From positions 1 through 47,593 of the forward strand of contig NZ_JACRYT010000027.1 of assembly GCF_014333425.1 (NCBI RefSeq): a stretch of 47,593 nucleotides of DNA, in the 5' to 3' direction. Below the pieces are notes generated by a model that saw only the letters and a list, made by a program, of their open reading frames with translations, did not search any database and had not been told where the DNA came from. The first letter of the stretch is position 1. Every line of letters starts with the position of its first letter. Source of the stretch: Zhenpiania hominis. Lineage in GTDB: Bacteria; Bacillota; Clostridia; Peptostreptococcales; Anaerovoracaceae. Below, piece after piece: positions 36,689 to 44,733 of this stretch. A program made the translations under genes and the position numbers.

Positions 36689-37641
36689 TCCGGATCGGAA
36701 CGATAGAACTTGAAAATCCTTTTGTCCTGGCTCCATTGGCAGGCATCACAGACGCGTCCACAAGGAGCCTCGCCAAAGAGCAGGGAGCGGCACTGGTTTA
36801 TTCGGAAATGATCAGCGGAAAGGGACTCTGGTATAAAGACAAAAATACGGAGAGGCTTTTGAACATCGCGGAGGGAGAAGAGCCGATCTTTTATCAGCTG
36901 TTCGGCAGTGATCCGGAAATTCTGGCTCACGCGGCGAGAGAACTGCGACCGCGCCGCAATGCGGGAATTGATCTTAATATGGGATGTCCGGTACCAAAAG
37001 TTGTAAAAAACGGAGAGGGTTCCGCCCTTTTAAAGAATCCCCAGCTTATTTATGATCTGGTATATGCTGTGGTCCAGGCGGCGGAAAAGCCGGTGACAGC
37101 GAAAATCCGTATCGGATGGGACGCAGACAGTATCAACGCGGTGGAAACCGCGAAAGCCATTGAAGCTGCCGGAGCGTCGGCGATTGCCGTTCACGGAAGG
37201 ACGAGGGAGCAGTATTATACCGGGCAGGCGGACTGGAACATGATCCGCAAGGTAAAAGAGGCGGTTTCCATTCCGGTTATCGGAAACGGAGATGTGTTTT
37301 CCGGTGAGGACGCCAACCGTATGCTGGCGGAGACCGGGTGCGACTTAGTAATGATTGCGAGAGGCGCGTTGGGAAACCCCTGGATTTTTCGGGACGCGCT
37401 GGCCATCTGGCGGGGAGAGGAAGTCCCGCCCGCGCCGACACTGGAGGAAAAAGTCCGTATGATGCGGATTCATCTGGAGCGAATGCTCGCGGAAAAGGGC
37501 GAGTATGCCGCAGTCCGGGAAATGCGGAAGCACGCCGGATGGTATCTGAAAGGAGTTCATGGCGCCGCGGCGATTCGCAGGAACATTAATACGATTACCA
37601 GCGCGGAGGAATTAAAACGAACAATTGAAGAGATTCTTTAA
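36685..37641 (+). CDS. dusB: tRNA-dihydrouridine synthase
   Basis: 318 residues, starting in the ATGA overlap with coaX. FMN-binding [13 protein letters not shown] begins the barrel. The catalytic cysteine is Cys101 in [40 protein letters not shown] and [11 protein letters not shown] complete the family pattern. It reduces uridines in the tRNA D-loop using NADPH. DusB-type genes often sit beside coaX in Clostridia. A terminator follows, so coaX-dusB is a two-gene unit. Confidence 0.95.
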   Translation: MIRIGTIELENPFVLAPLAGITDASTRSLAKEQGAALVYSEMISGKGLWYKDKNTERLLNIAEGEEPIFYQLFGSDPEILAHAARELRPRRNAGIDLNMGCPVPKVVKNGEGSALLKNPQLIYDLVYAVVQAAEKPVTAKIRIGWDADSINAVETAKAIEAAGASAIAVHGRTREQYYTGQADWNMIRKVKEAVSIPVIGNGDVFSGEDANRMLAETGCDLVMIARGALGNPWIFRDALAIWRGEEVPPAPTLEEKVRMMRIHLERMLAEKGEYAAVREMRKHAGWYLKGVHGAAAIRRNINTITSAEELKRTIEEIL

Positions 37642-37642
37642 G

Positions 37643-37688
37643 GAGCCGGCGTATCTGAGCAATTCCGATGCGCACGGCTCTTTTTTTT
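37643..37688 (+). terminator. Terminator of coaX-dusB
   Basis: GAGCCG (37643-37648) pairs with CGGCTC (37675-37680), continued inside by GCGTATC/GATGCGC with one bulged A, followed by eight T (37681-37688). Confidence 0.85.
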
Positions 37689-37814
37689 ATCAACACTTTG
37701 CGATAATTTTTATTTGTTTATAAAAAATGCGGAATTCCAGGAGCCCTATTCCTGTGGTTACCCTATTTCTGGGTATATTTAGCGAATTCACGGTCTGAAA
37801 GCCTTGGAAATTTA

Positions 37815-37845
37815 GTAACAAATGCGAAAAATTTTAATTTGTTAC
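37815..37845. repeat. GTAACAAA-type inverted repeat, copy 2
   Basis: GTAACAAAT (37815-37823) and ATTTGTTAC (37837-37845) form perfect 9-base arms around 13 bases. The sequence 100 bases before it (TTGTTTATAAAAA, then GGAATTCCAG) resembles that before copy 1 (25094 onward), so a longer dispersed element is likely. The rest of the gap 37689-37908 holds no gene. Confidence 0.55.
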
Positions 37846-37908
37846 GCGTAGTCCTGTCAGTCTCCTTTTGATTCGGCAATACAAGAAAAAAATCGATACT
37901 TATAAAGC

Positions 37909-37937
37909 TTGACAAATAATATTATATGGAGTATAGC
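37909..37937 (+). promoter_or_regulatory. Putative promoter of the padR operon
   Basis: A perfect TTGACA (37909-37914) with TATAGC 17 bases further (37932-37937). The following AT-rich stretch to 37965 holds TATTATAT and ATATAATA half sites that may be the PadR autoregulatory operator. Confidence 0.55.
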
Positions 37938-37979
37938 ATTAATCGTTCAATAATATAATACAAGAAAGAAGGAGTGGTT

Positions 37980-38297
37980 ATGGGCTTTAAAATTGAATCG
38001 GCCCTGCTGGAAGCGTGTGTACTTTCGGTACTGTCAAAAGGGGATACCTACGGATATGTGCTTACCCAGTCCATGAAACAGGTGCTGGATATATCGGAAT
38101 CAACCTTGTATCCGGTACTGCGGCGTCTGCAGAAAAATGAATATCTGCGGACCTACGACCAGCCCTATCAGGGGAGGAACCGAAGGTACTACAGCGTGAC
38201 AGACAAGGGAAAAGAACAATTTGAAATTTACAAGAAGGAATGGAAGGAATATAAGGAGCAGATTGACTCCTTATTAAGCGGGGGTGAAACGGAATGA
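37980..38297 (+). CDS. PadR-family transcriptional regulator
   Basis: 105 residues from the ATG at 37980, behind AAGGAG; a GTG at 37974 is also possible. The winged-helix fold is clear: LLEACVLSVLSKGDTYGYVLTQSM, then STLYPVLRRLQKNEYLRTYDQPYQGRNRRYYSVTDKGKE, the PadR wing. Small PadR proteins of this type repress their own operon and downstream membrane genes. The gene overlaps the DUF1700 gene by ATGA, an arrangement frequent in Bacillota. Confidence 0.93.
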   Translation: MGFKIESALLEACVLSVLSKGDTYGYVLTQSMKQVLDISESTLYPVLRRLQKNEYLRTYDQPYQGRNRRYYSVTDKGKEQFEIYKKEWKEYKEQIDSLLSGGETE

Positions 38298-38923
38298 ACA
38301 GACAGGACTTTATGAATCAGCTGGCTGCCGAACTGTCAAAGCTTCCCAAAGAGGAAGTGCAGGCGGCTATGGAATACTACAGCGAATATTTTGACGAAGC
38401 GGGACCGGAAAGGGAACAGCAGGCAATCAAAGATCTGAGAAGCCCGTCGAAAATCGCCACACAGATCAAAGCCGACTATGCGGTACGGCAGCTGGATGAA
38501 CCGGGAAAGTCCCGTTCCGCAAAAAAAGGACTTACCGCCCTTCTATGGGTTGTGCTGGGAGTCTTTGCCGCTCCGGTGGCGCTTCCGGTAGCCATTGCGC
38601 TGGGAATCTGCGCGTTTGCTGTGTTCTTCTGCGCGCTGGTTGTGCTGGTGGCTCTGATTGTCAGCCTGGGAGCCTGCTGCCTGGGAGGAATCGCTTTTGT
38701 CGCGGCAGGAATTGCCGGACTGGGCGCGAGCTTGAGCGGAAGCCTTTTTTTAATTGGTATCGGATTGGTGGCTTCCGGAATTATGGCGCTTTTGTGTGTA
38801 GGCGCGGCGGTTGGAACAAAGGCTCTGGTACGCGCGGCGGCCAGGCAGATGAGAAAATCCAGGAATTATAAGCTGCGCGCCGGATATACGAAGAAGGAAA
38901 AGGAGGCGGGAAGCGATGTGTAA
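38294..38923 (+). CDS. DUF1700/HAAS-domain membrane protein
   Basis: 209 residues. The N-terminal cytosolic domain (1-65: MNRQDFMNQLAAELSKLPKEEVQAAMEYYSEYF) is the HAAS/DUF1700 signature. About four hydrophobic segments follow between residues 78 and 180, rich in Gly and Ala, and the C-terminus is basic. HAAS domains are thought to pair with PadR regulators and act as membrane-bound sensors or anti-regulators. The gene overlaps both neighbours. Function in the cell is not known. Confidence 0.88.
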   Translation: MNRQDFMNQLAAELSKLPKEEVQAAMEYYSEYFDEAGPEREQQAIKDLRSPSKIATQIKADYAVRQLDEPGKSRSAKKGLTALLWVVLGVFAAPVALPVAIALGICAFAVFFCALVVLVALIVSLGACCLGGIAFVAAGIAGLGASLSGSLFLIGIGLVASGIMALLCVGAAVGTKALVRAAARQMRKSRNYKLRAGYTKKEKEAGSDV

Positions 38924-39776
38924 GAAAATGAAAGTATTTCTGCTGATTTGCGGTATTGTGGTTGGAATCGGAGTGATTTTCTCTGTCGCGGGACTGGCGG
39001 CAGGGGGGATCCAGGGGCTGGCGCGGATTCAGGAAAAAGTGCCGTGGATTTCCTTTGGCCCAGAGAAAATGCAGTCCCAAAGCTATGAATGTCAGCCTTT
39101 TTCTTCGGTGGATCTTTCCTCAGGCGCAGGTGATGTCAGATTCGCTGAAAGCAACTCCTGGCGTGTGGAAGTCCTTTATGCCCAGAGGAGAGGTGCGCCT
39201 TCCGTGGAAGTAAAGAATCAGACGCTGATCATAAAGCCTTCCGCGGAAAACGGCAAACAGGTCTATCTGAGCTTTTATAACGGAAGCGGCGAAGACGAGC
39301 ATATTACCATTTATTATCCGCAGGGTACAAAGTTTGACCAGATAAAGGCAGACAGCGATATGGGGGACATCACGCTGGGCAATGTGGCGGCGAAGAGTGT
39401 CCAGATTGAGACTAGCGCGGGAGACGTGGAACTCAGTGAAATTACGGCAGACACCTTCCGGCTTGTGTCGGATATGGGAGATGTGGACGGAACCGCGCTG
39501 AATACGAAAGCGGCGGATATCCAGACGAACGCCGGGGATCTCGAACTGTCAGGAACTTTTTCCGGAACGACAAATATCAGCTGCGACATGGGGGACTGTA
39601 CGTTCTCGACACAACTCTCGAAAGAGACTTACACCATTGAAGCGGATGCGGATGCGGGCGACTGCGAGGTGGACGGACTTGAGGCAAACGGTTCCTATCG
39701 TGTTGAAAATCCAGGGGCAAAGAACCATCTCGTCGCAAGGACCAACGCGGGAGACTTAGAGCTTCATTTCCAGTAA
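38916..39776 (+). CDS. DUF4097 putative adhesin-fold envelope protein
   Basis: 286 residues, starting 8 bases before the previous stop. An N-terminal membrane helix (about 5-30) is followed by a long beta-helix-like region (about 55-286) built of repeats centred on GDV/GDI/GDL (SAGDVELSE, DMGDVDGTA, NAGDLELSG, DMGDCTFST, NAGDLELHF), the DUF4097 pattern. The protein is probably anchored in the membrane with the beta domain outside. With PadR and DUF1700 it forms a conserved three-gene envelope-sensing unit of unknown purpose. Confidence 0.88.
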   Translation: MCKKMKVFLLICGIVVGIGVIFSVAGLAAGGIQGLARIQEKVPWISFGPEKMQSQSYECQPFSSVDLSSGAGDVRFAESNSWRVEVLYAQRRGAPSVEVKNQTLIIKPSAENGKQVYLSFYNGSGEDEHITIYYPQGTKFDQIKADSDMGDITLGNVAAKSVQIETSAGDVELSEITADTFRLVSDMGDVDGTALNTKAADIQTNAGDLELSGTFSGTTNISCDMGDCTFSTQLSKETYTIEADADAGDCEVDGLEANGSYRVENPGAKNHLVARTNAGDLELHFQ

Positions 39777-39786
39777 GGAAAGATGG

Positions 39787-39967
39787 AACCCATAGGGGCT
39801 TTGTAGCCAGAAGCGCTCAAATCCCGCATGTGAATACAAAAGTTATGGGTTTGTAAGATCTTCAGCTCTTAAAAATCCAATAAAAAACGATTTTTTCAAA
39901 AAACGACTGTGAAAATGGGAAAGTTTTGTATCCAGTTAGATAAATTTTAGAAAGATGGATACAAAAC
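39787..39967. repeat. Nested inverted repeats after the DUF4097 gene
   Basis: AACCCATA (about 39787-39794) and TATGGGTT (about 39843-39851) enclose CTTTGTA/TACAAAAG. Then GTTTTGTATCCA (39923-39934) and TGGATACAAAAC (39956-39967) form perfect 12-base arms around 21 bases. Both carry TTTTGTAT/ATACAAAA words. There is no gene here. Possible roles are regulator binding, small RNA, or relic transposon ends. Confidence 0.5.
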
Positions 39968-39983
39968 CGGTATGAAGTCAAAT

Positions 39984-40022
39984 AAAAAAGGAAGCTCAGC
40001 ACATACGCCGGGCTTCCTTTTT
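39984..40022. terminator. Bidirectional terminator between DUF4097 and alcohol dehydrogenase genes
   Basis: An A run, GGAAGC (39990-39995), a 16-base loop, GCTTCC (40012-40017) and TTTTT (40018-40022). It serves the converging plus-strand operon and minus-strand dehydrogenase gene. Confidence 0.82.
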
Positions 40023-40027
40023 CACAA

Positions 40028-41191
40028 TTAGCGGTAGGATTCCTCGTAAATTCGCAGAACATCCTCGTCTGAAAGAGCCGCGGGGTCCATGGAAAAGAGC
40101 TTTCCCATGGATTCACGGGCATTTTCCACGAGAGAAGGAAGTTCTTCCTTTGTTACTCCGTAATCGCTCATTTTCAGATTTTCTACGCCGCAGTCGACCT
40201 GAAGCTGATGAAGGAGGTCGAGGAAATCTTCGGCCCTGGAAGCATCCTCTTTTCCCATGGCTTTGGCCATTCGGATGTAAAGATCATCACAGGCGTGATT
40301 TTTTACAAAATGACCGTGCCACGCCATACTGAGCATGATGAGACCGGCGCCGTGGGGCAGATCCGGATGGTACGCGCTGAGGGCGTGTTCCATCGAATGC
40401 TCGGAAGTGCAGAGCATAAAATACGCGGCGAGGGAATTGGCAAGGGCCACATAACCGCGCGCTTCGGAGTCGCTTCCGTCCTTTACGGCGGCAGGCAGAT
40501 AGCGGGCAACATATTCAATCGCTTTCAGGGCAAACATTTCTCCCATCGGATTTTCGTATTTGTTGATGACGCTTTCCACAGCGTGAAACAGCGCGTCAAA
40601 CCCCTGGTAAGCCGTCAGCATCGGCGGAACCGTCATCATCAGATCCGGATCTACAACGGAGATTGCGGGATAGAGCTTTTCATTTACAAGTCCGCATTTT
40701 TCGTTGGTATCTTCTTTCGTGATCACCGCTGTAGGATCTACCTCGGAACCGGTGCCGGCGGTAGTTGTGATTTCAATAATCGGCAGGGGATCGCACGCAA
40801 GAGGGAGGTTTTTTCCTGTTTTTCCTCCGCTGTAATCCCAGTAGTTTCCGGGGTTGGTCGCCATGACCGCGATGGCTTTGGCAGCGTCCATGCTGCTTCC
40901 TCCGCCAAGCCCGACAACAAAATCACATCCCTGTTCCTTGGCGAGCTGTGCCCCTTCCTCCACATGACGCAGCACCGGATTCGGCAGGATTTTGTCAAAA
41001 AGAACATGTTCACACCCGGCCAGTTCCAGCTGTTCTTCGACACGGGCCAGATACCCGTTGGCTTTTGTGGACTTCCCGCTGCTGATTACAATCAGCCCTT
41101 TCTTTCCGGGGATCCCGGCTTTATGCAGACCGCCCAGAGCGCCCTGCCCAAACAATACGCGTGTCGGGATATAGTATTGAAACTTTTTCAT
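40028..41191 (-). CDS. Iron-dependent alcohol dehydrogenase
   Basis: 387 residues, ribosome site AGGAGG. The N-terminal nucleotide-binding domain has the GGGSSMDAAKA loop and TTTAGTGSEVDPTAVI. The iron ligands of group III dehydrogenases are seen in DALFHAVESV, SEHSMEHALSAYHPDLPHG. The family reduces aldehydes to alcohols with NAD(P)H in fermentation; the exact substrate (butanol-, propanediol- or lactaldehyde-type) cannot be read from sequence. It lies downstream of rubrerythrin on the same strand with a terminator between them, so it may depend on read-through. Confidence 0.92.
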   Translation of the reverse strand: MKKFQYYIPTRVLFGQGALGGLHKAGIPGKKGLIVISSGKSTKANGYLARVEEQLELAGCEHVLFDKILPNPVLRHVEEGAQLAKEQGCDFVVGLGGGSSMDAAKAIAVMATNPGNYWDYSGGKTGKNLPLACDPLPIIEITTTAGTGSEVDPTAVITKEDTNEKCGLVNEKLYPAISVVDPDLMMTVPPMLTAYQGFDALFHAVESVINKYENPMGEMFALKAIEYVARYLPAAVKDGSDSEARGYVALANSLAAYFMLCTSEHSMEHALSAYHPDLPHGAGLIMLSMAWHGHFVKNHACDDLYIRMAKAMGKEDASRAEDFLDLLHQLQVDCGVENLKMSDYGVTKEELPSLVENARESMGKLFSMDPAALSDEDVLRIYEESYR

Positions 41192-41211
41192 AATTCAATT
41201 TCCTCCTTAAT

Positions 41212-41243
41212 AAAAAAGAGGATGCAGAAAAACTCTGCATCCT
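41212..41243 (-). terminator. Terminator of the rubrerythrin gene
   Basis: AGGATGCAGA (41219-41228) pairs perfectly with TCTGCATCCT (41234-41243) around five bases. On the minus strand it is followed by CTTTTTT. It lies only 20-50 bases before the dehydrogenase start, leaving little room for a separate promoter. Confidence 0.85.
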
Positions 41244-41258
41244 GACTTTTCTCATCGC

Positions 41259-41801
41259 TTAGCCAAAGTATCTCTTCAGCAGGCCTTCGAAGGCACAGCC
41301 GTGACGAGCTTCGTCCTTTGCCATTTCGTGAACCGTATCGTGGATTGCGTCCAGGTTCTGATCTTTCGCCATTTTAGCGAGAGCTTTCTTACCTGCGCAA
41401 GCGCCATTTTCAGCGTCTACGCGCATTTCCAGATTCTTCTTTGTGGAGTCTGTAACAACTTCTCCCAGAAGTTCCGCGAATTTAGCAGCATGTTCTGCTT
41501 CTTCCCAAGCAGCTTTTTCCCAGTACAGGCCGATTTCCGGATAACCTTCTCTGTGAGCAACTCTCGCCATAGCCAGATACATACCAACTTCGGTACATTC
41601 GCCTGTGAAGTTGTCTCTCAGCCCCTGAATGATTTCCGGATCAACGCCTTTCGCAACGCCGACTACATGCTGATCCGCCCATTCTTTCTTTCCTTCTTCC
41701 GCTTTTACAAATTTTTCAGCAGGAACGCCGCACTGCGGGCATTTCTCTGGTGGTTCCGGTCCTTCATAAGTATAACCGCATACTGAACATGTCCATTTCA
41801 T
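41259..41801 (-). CDS. Reverse rubrerythrin (NADH peroxidase component)
   Basis: 180 residues, ribosome site GGGAGG. The N-terminal rubredoxin domain has Cys pairs at 5/8 and 21/24 (CSVCGY, CPQCGVP). The C-terminal four-helix di-iron domain carries [34 protein letters not shown] and KDEARHG ligand motifs. Rubredoxin first, ferritin-like second is the order of reverse rubrerythrins, which reduce H2O2 and O2 in anaerobic Clostridia and are strongly induced by air. The gene has its own promoter and terminator. Confidence 0.94.
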   Translation of the reverse strand: MKWTCSVCGYTYEGPEPPEKCPQCGVPAEKFVKAEEGKKEWADQHVVGVAKGVDPEIIQGLRDNFTGECTEVGMYLAMARVAHREGYPEIGLYWEKAAWEEAEHAAKFAELLGEVVTDSTKKNLEMRVDAENGACAGKKALAKMAKDQNLDAIHDTVHEMAKDEARHGCAFEGLLKRYFG

Positions 41802-41844
41802 AATTTTCTACCTCCCAATAAATTTAATTACTTTCACTTCTTTA

Positions 41845-41874
41845 GTTATACCACCTTTTGCCAGGTTAAAACAA
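41845..41874 (-). promoter_or_regulatory. Rubrerythrin promoter
   Basis: On the minus strand TTGTTT (41869-41874) and TATAAC (41845-41850) are 18 bases apart, 43 bases before the ATG at 41801. No PerR-type box was recognised with certainty. Confidence 0.5.
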
Positions 41875-41892
41875 CCTTTTTTTACTGCAGGC

Positions 41893-41921
41893 TTTACCTT
41901 TTTTGAAAAAAAGGGTATAAT
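41893..41921 (+). promoter_or_regulatory. Promoter of the binding-lipoprotein operon
   Basis: TTTACC (41893-41898) and a perfect TATAAT (41916-41921) with a 17-base spacer, 80 bases before the ATG at 42002. It diverges from the rubrerythrin promoter. Confidence 0.65.
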
Positions 41922-42001
41922 TTGTTGTATTCCTATGTAAGAAAAGCATAAACAGGGGAAATTATCATTGGGGAAGCGTTTAAGGAGTAAGAGATAAGGG
42001 T

Positions 42002-43273
42002 ATGAAAATGACGAGAAGATGGATTGCGGGGCTTCTGACTGCGGCGGTATGTTGTCTGGCGCTGTCGGGATGCACCACGTTTGACAATTTTAAAGAAGCG
42101 TTTATCAATAAAGATTCGCAGGCGGATGACACGATCCGGATCGGCGTTTACGAGCCGATGAGCGGTTCCGACGAAGAAGGAGGACGTCTGGAGGTGGAAG
42201 GGATCGAACTGGCGAATGAACTTTATCCGGAAGTCCTGGGGAAAAAAGTGGAGCTGGTTTACGCGGATAATAAGTCCGATATGGATTCCGCGGAAACCGC
42301 GATGGCGGATCTGATGAAAAAACAGCCGCTGGTGGTACTGGGAAGCTATGGAAATATTTATTCGCTGATCGCGAGCCACTATCTGGAAGAGGCGAAAGTT
42401 CCGGGGATCGCGATTACCAACACCAATCCGCTGGTTACCAGCAACCATCCGTATTATTTCCGGGTATGCTTTGTGGAATCCTATCAGGGCGAAGCGCTGG
42501 CTCGTTATGTTTATGAAGAACGGAATGAAAAAACATCCGGAATTATGGTTCCGGAGAATAATGATCAGGCAGTCTCCATGGCCAGCACCTTCAAAGATAA
42601 AATGGTGGAATTGACCGGAGACGATCAGGCGATTGCGGTATATCAGACTTTTGAAAGCGGGGCGGAGGACTTTTCCACCCAGCTTCAGGCCATTAAAGAC
42701 TCCGGCGTCAATACGGTATTTCTCGCGGGGGATGTGACCGACGCGGTCAATGTATTAAAACAGGCGAAAAAGATGAATCTTGACAATGTGACTTTCCTGG
42801 GAGACAGCACTTGGGAAAGCGATGAGTTTCGGGATCTTGCGGGGAATGGAATTACAAATAACGTGGTGTTTTCTACCTTGTATACAGACGAGGAAACAGT
42901 AACGGAAACTTCTCAGGAGTTCCTGGACGCTTATGAGGAAAAATACGGAAAAGAATCGGCTGACGCGGCGACAGCGCTGGGGTTTGACGCCTATCTGATT
43001 GCCATTCAGGCCATCGAGCGGGCCGGAGAAAACTGTACCGGCGAGGATGTCCGGGAAGCGCTGGCTCAGACAGAGAACTTCCAGGGGGCGTCGGGAGAAA
43101 TTACCTTTGACAACATCGGAGATCCAAAGAAATCCGTTGTTATAAATACATTTGAAAATCAAAAAATAACATCAATCTGTACCATTGCGCCGGATGAACC
43201 GGAGCAAAAATCAGATAAGAACAAAAAACAAGAAAAAAAGAAAGAGGAGAAAGAAAATGGAACAGAAAATTAA
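42002..43273 (+). CDS. ABC-type branched-chain amino acid-like substrate-binding lipoprotein
   Basis: 423 residues. The signal sequence ends in a lipobox LSGC with Cys24. The mature protein has the type I periplasmic-binding fold (Peripla_BP_6): IRIGVYEPMSGSDEEGG, PLVVLGSYGNIYSLIASHY, ITNTNPLVT, FLAGDVTDAVNVLKQAKK, GFDAYLIAIQAIERAG. LivJ-like proteins deliver branched-chain or other amino acids or amides to ABC permeases, but no permease or ATPase gene is in the window. The C-terminus is an extremely Lys/Glu-rich tail that overlaps the start of the next gene by 17 bases. Confidence 0.92.
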   Translation: MKMTRRWIAGLLTAAVCCLALSGCTTFDNFKEAFINKDSQADDTIRIGVYEPMSGSDEEGGRLEVEGIELANELYPEVLGKKVELVYADNKSDMDSAETAMADLMKKQPLVVLGSYGNIYSLIASHYLEEAKVPGIAITNTNPLVTSNHPYYFRVCFVESYQGEALARYVYEERNEKTSGIMVPENNDQAVSMASTFKDKMVELTGDDQAIAVYQTFESGAEDFSTQLQAIKDSGVNTVFLAGDVTDAVNVLKQAKKMNLDNVTFLGDSTWESDEFRDLAGNGITNNVVFSTLYTDEETVTETSQEFLDAYEEKYGKESADAATALGFDAYLIAIQAIERAGENCTGEDVREALAQTENFQGASGEITFDNIGDPKKSVVINTFENQKITSICTIAPDEPEQKSDKNKKQEKKKEEKENGTEN

Positions 43274-43481
43274 AGAAGGTTTAGAGCAGATTCGTCCTTT
43301 CCTGCAGAGAGACGGGGGAGACATTGAGTTTGTCGAGTATACGGACGATCACATTGTAAAAGTAAGACTGCAGGGGCACTGTGCGGGATGTCCGGGGGCT
43401 CAGATGACAATTAAAGGTGTTGTTGAACGGATCCTGACAGAAAGCTATCCGGAAATCAAAGGTGTGGAAGCGGTTCAGTAG
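43257..43481 (+). CDS. Nfu-type Fe-S cluster scaffold (NifU C-terminal domain)
   Basis: 74 residues from the ATG at 43257, chosen because GAGGAGAAA lies upstream and the domain begins at once; the frame extends further upstream only as a Lys/Arg-rich read of the previous gene's tail. The domain is complete: IRPFLQRDGGDIEFVEY, then HCAGCPGAQMTIKGVVER with the CxxC pair that binds a 4Fe-4S cluster between two monomers. It delivers clusters to apoproteins. Translation is coupled to the lipoprotein gene by overlap, although no functional link is obvious. Confidence 0.92.
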   Translation: MEQKIKEGLEQIRPFLQRDGGDIEFVEYTDDHIVKVRLQGHCAGCPGAQMTIKGVVERILTESYPEIKGVEAVQ

Positions 43482-43506
43482 ACAAGAGAATATAAGCGGC
43501 AGATTT

Positions 43507-44733
43507 ATGGGAAAGAATAAGATAAGTAAAACTGCGGCAGTGACTGTGATTCTGCTGGCTCTGGTTGTTCTGGGGCTGGCAGTTCTTTTAACATGGACGA
43601 TTTCCGCAGGCAGGAATGTACCGGGCGCTTCGGAATTGGAGACGCCGCGGGCGCCAAAAGAAACAGACCTGTCTATTCTGTGTGTGGGGGACGTCATGTC
43701 TCATAGTCCGCAGACTACGGCGCAGTACAATGCGTCCAGAGGGCGGTATAACTACAGCAACAATTTTAAATATGTCAAACCATACATCGAAGCGGCAGAT
43801 CTGGCGCTCTGTAATGTAGAAACGACCTTTGCCGGGGAACCTTACACGGGGTTTCCTCTTTTTAGCGCGCCGGACGCCCTGGCCTCGGCTCTGGCAAAGG
43901 CGGGTTTTGATGTGGGAATTACGGCCAACAATCATATGGCGGACAAAGGGATTTCCGGAATTCTGCGGACCCAGCGGGTTCTTCAGAAAAAAGGCCTGGA
44001 CACAGTAGGCAGCGTGCAGCAGGAATCGGATCCCCGTTATCTGATTGAGGAGGTTAATGGAGTTAAAATCGGGATTGTGGCCTTCACTTACGAGACGGGA
44101 TCCGGACAGGGCGGCGTTTCTATTAATGGCAGCTATGTCTCTGATGAAGTGGCGGATCACATCAATTCCTTTAATTTCAATACGCTGGAGGAGGATCTCC
44201 CCAAGATTGAGGACGCCATCAAAGGGGCGAAAGCGGCAGGGGCGGAGATTGTAATCGCATATTATCACTGGGGCGAGGAATATCAGCAAGAAGCTAATAA
44301 AAATCAGAGAAAGCTTGCCCGAAAGACGGCGGGAATGGGCGCGGATATTATTTTCGCTTCGCATCCCCACGTTCTGCAGCAGGCGGAATATCTGGAGCCT
44401 GAGGGATCCGACAGGAAGGTGCCGGTTTTCTACAGCATGGGGAACTTCATTTCCAATCAGAGGACGGAAACTCTGGGGAATCGTTATACAGAGCAGGGCC
44501 TGATGGCGCAGGTGGATCTTACCTGGTCGGAAAAAGATGGGATTACAGAGATCCGGATGGGAGGAATTCCGACCTGGGTAGACAAATACTATTCGGAAGG
44601 GAAACAGGTTTATGAGATTATTCCTCTGAGCGAAGGCTTGGAGGAAAATGAGGCTCTGGAGGTTTCCGGACATCTTTCCAGAGCGGAACAGGCATTGGAG
44701 GACGCAAATGGAATACTTGGATTTGATCAATAA
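43507..44733 (+). CDS. CapA-like metallophosphatase-fold membrane protein
   Basis: 408 residues from the ATG at 43507. An N-terminal membrane helix (about 8-32) is followed by the PGA_cap domain: ILCVGDVMSHSPQTTAQY, NVETTFAG, ITANNHMADKGISG, VAFTYETG, IAYYHWGEEYQ, FASHPHVLQQAEYL and YSMGNFISNQ. These are the metal-binding blocks of the calcineurin-like CapA family. Members take part in poly-gamma-glutamate capsule synthesis or envelope metabolism; without capB/capC here, the role is uncertain. The stop overlaps the next start. Confidence 0.9.
   Translation: MGKNKISKTAAVTVILLALVVLGLAVLLTWTISAGRNVPGASELETPRAPKETDLSILCVGDVMSHSPQTTAQYNASRGRYNYSNNFKYVKPYIEAADLALCNVETTFAGEPYTGFPLFSAPDALASALAKAGFDVGITANNHMADKGISGILRTQRVLQKKGLDTVGSVQQESDPRYLIEEVNGVKIGIVAFTYETGSGQGGVSINGSYVSDEVADHINSFNFNTLEEDLPKIEDAIKGAKAAGAEIVIAYYHWGEEYQQEANKNQRKLARKTAGMGADIIFASHPHVLQQAEYLEPEGSDRKVPVFYSMGNFISNQRTETLGNRYTEQGLMAQVDLTWSEKDGITEIRMGGIPTWVDKYYSEGKQVYEIIPLSEGLEENEALEVSGHLSRAEQALEDANGILGFDQ

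Noticed and set aside
40208..41245. 345-codon plus-strand frame
   Set aside because: Antisense of the iron alcohol dehydrogenase gene; no independent support.
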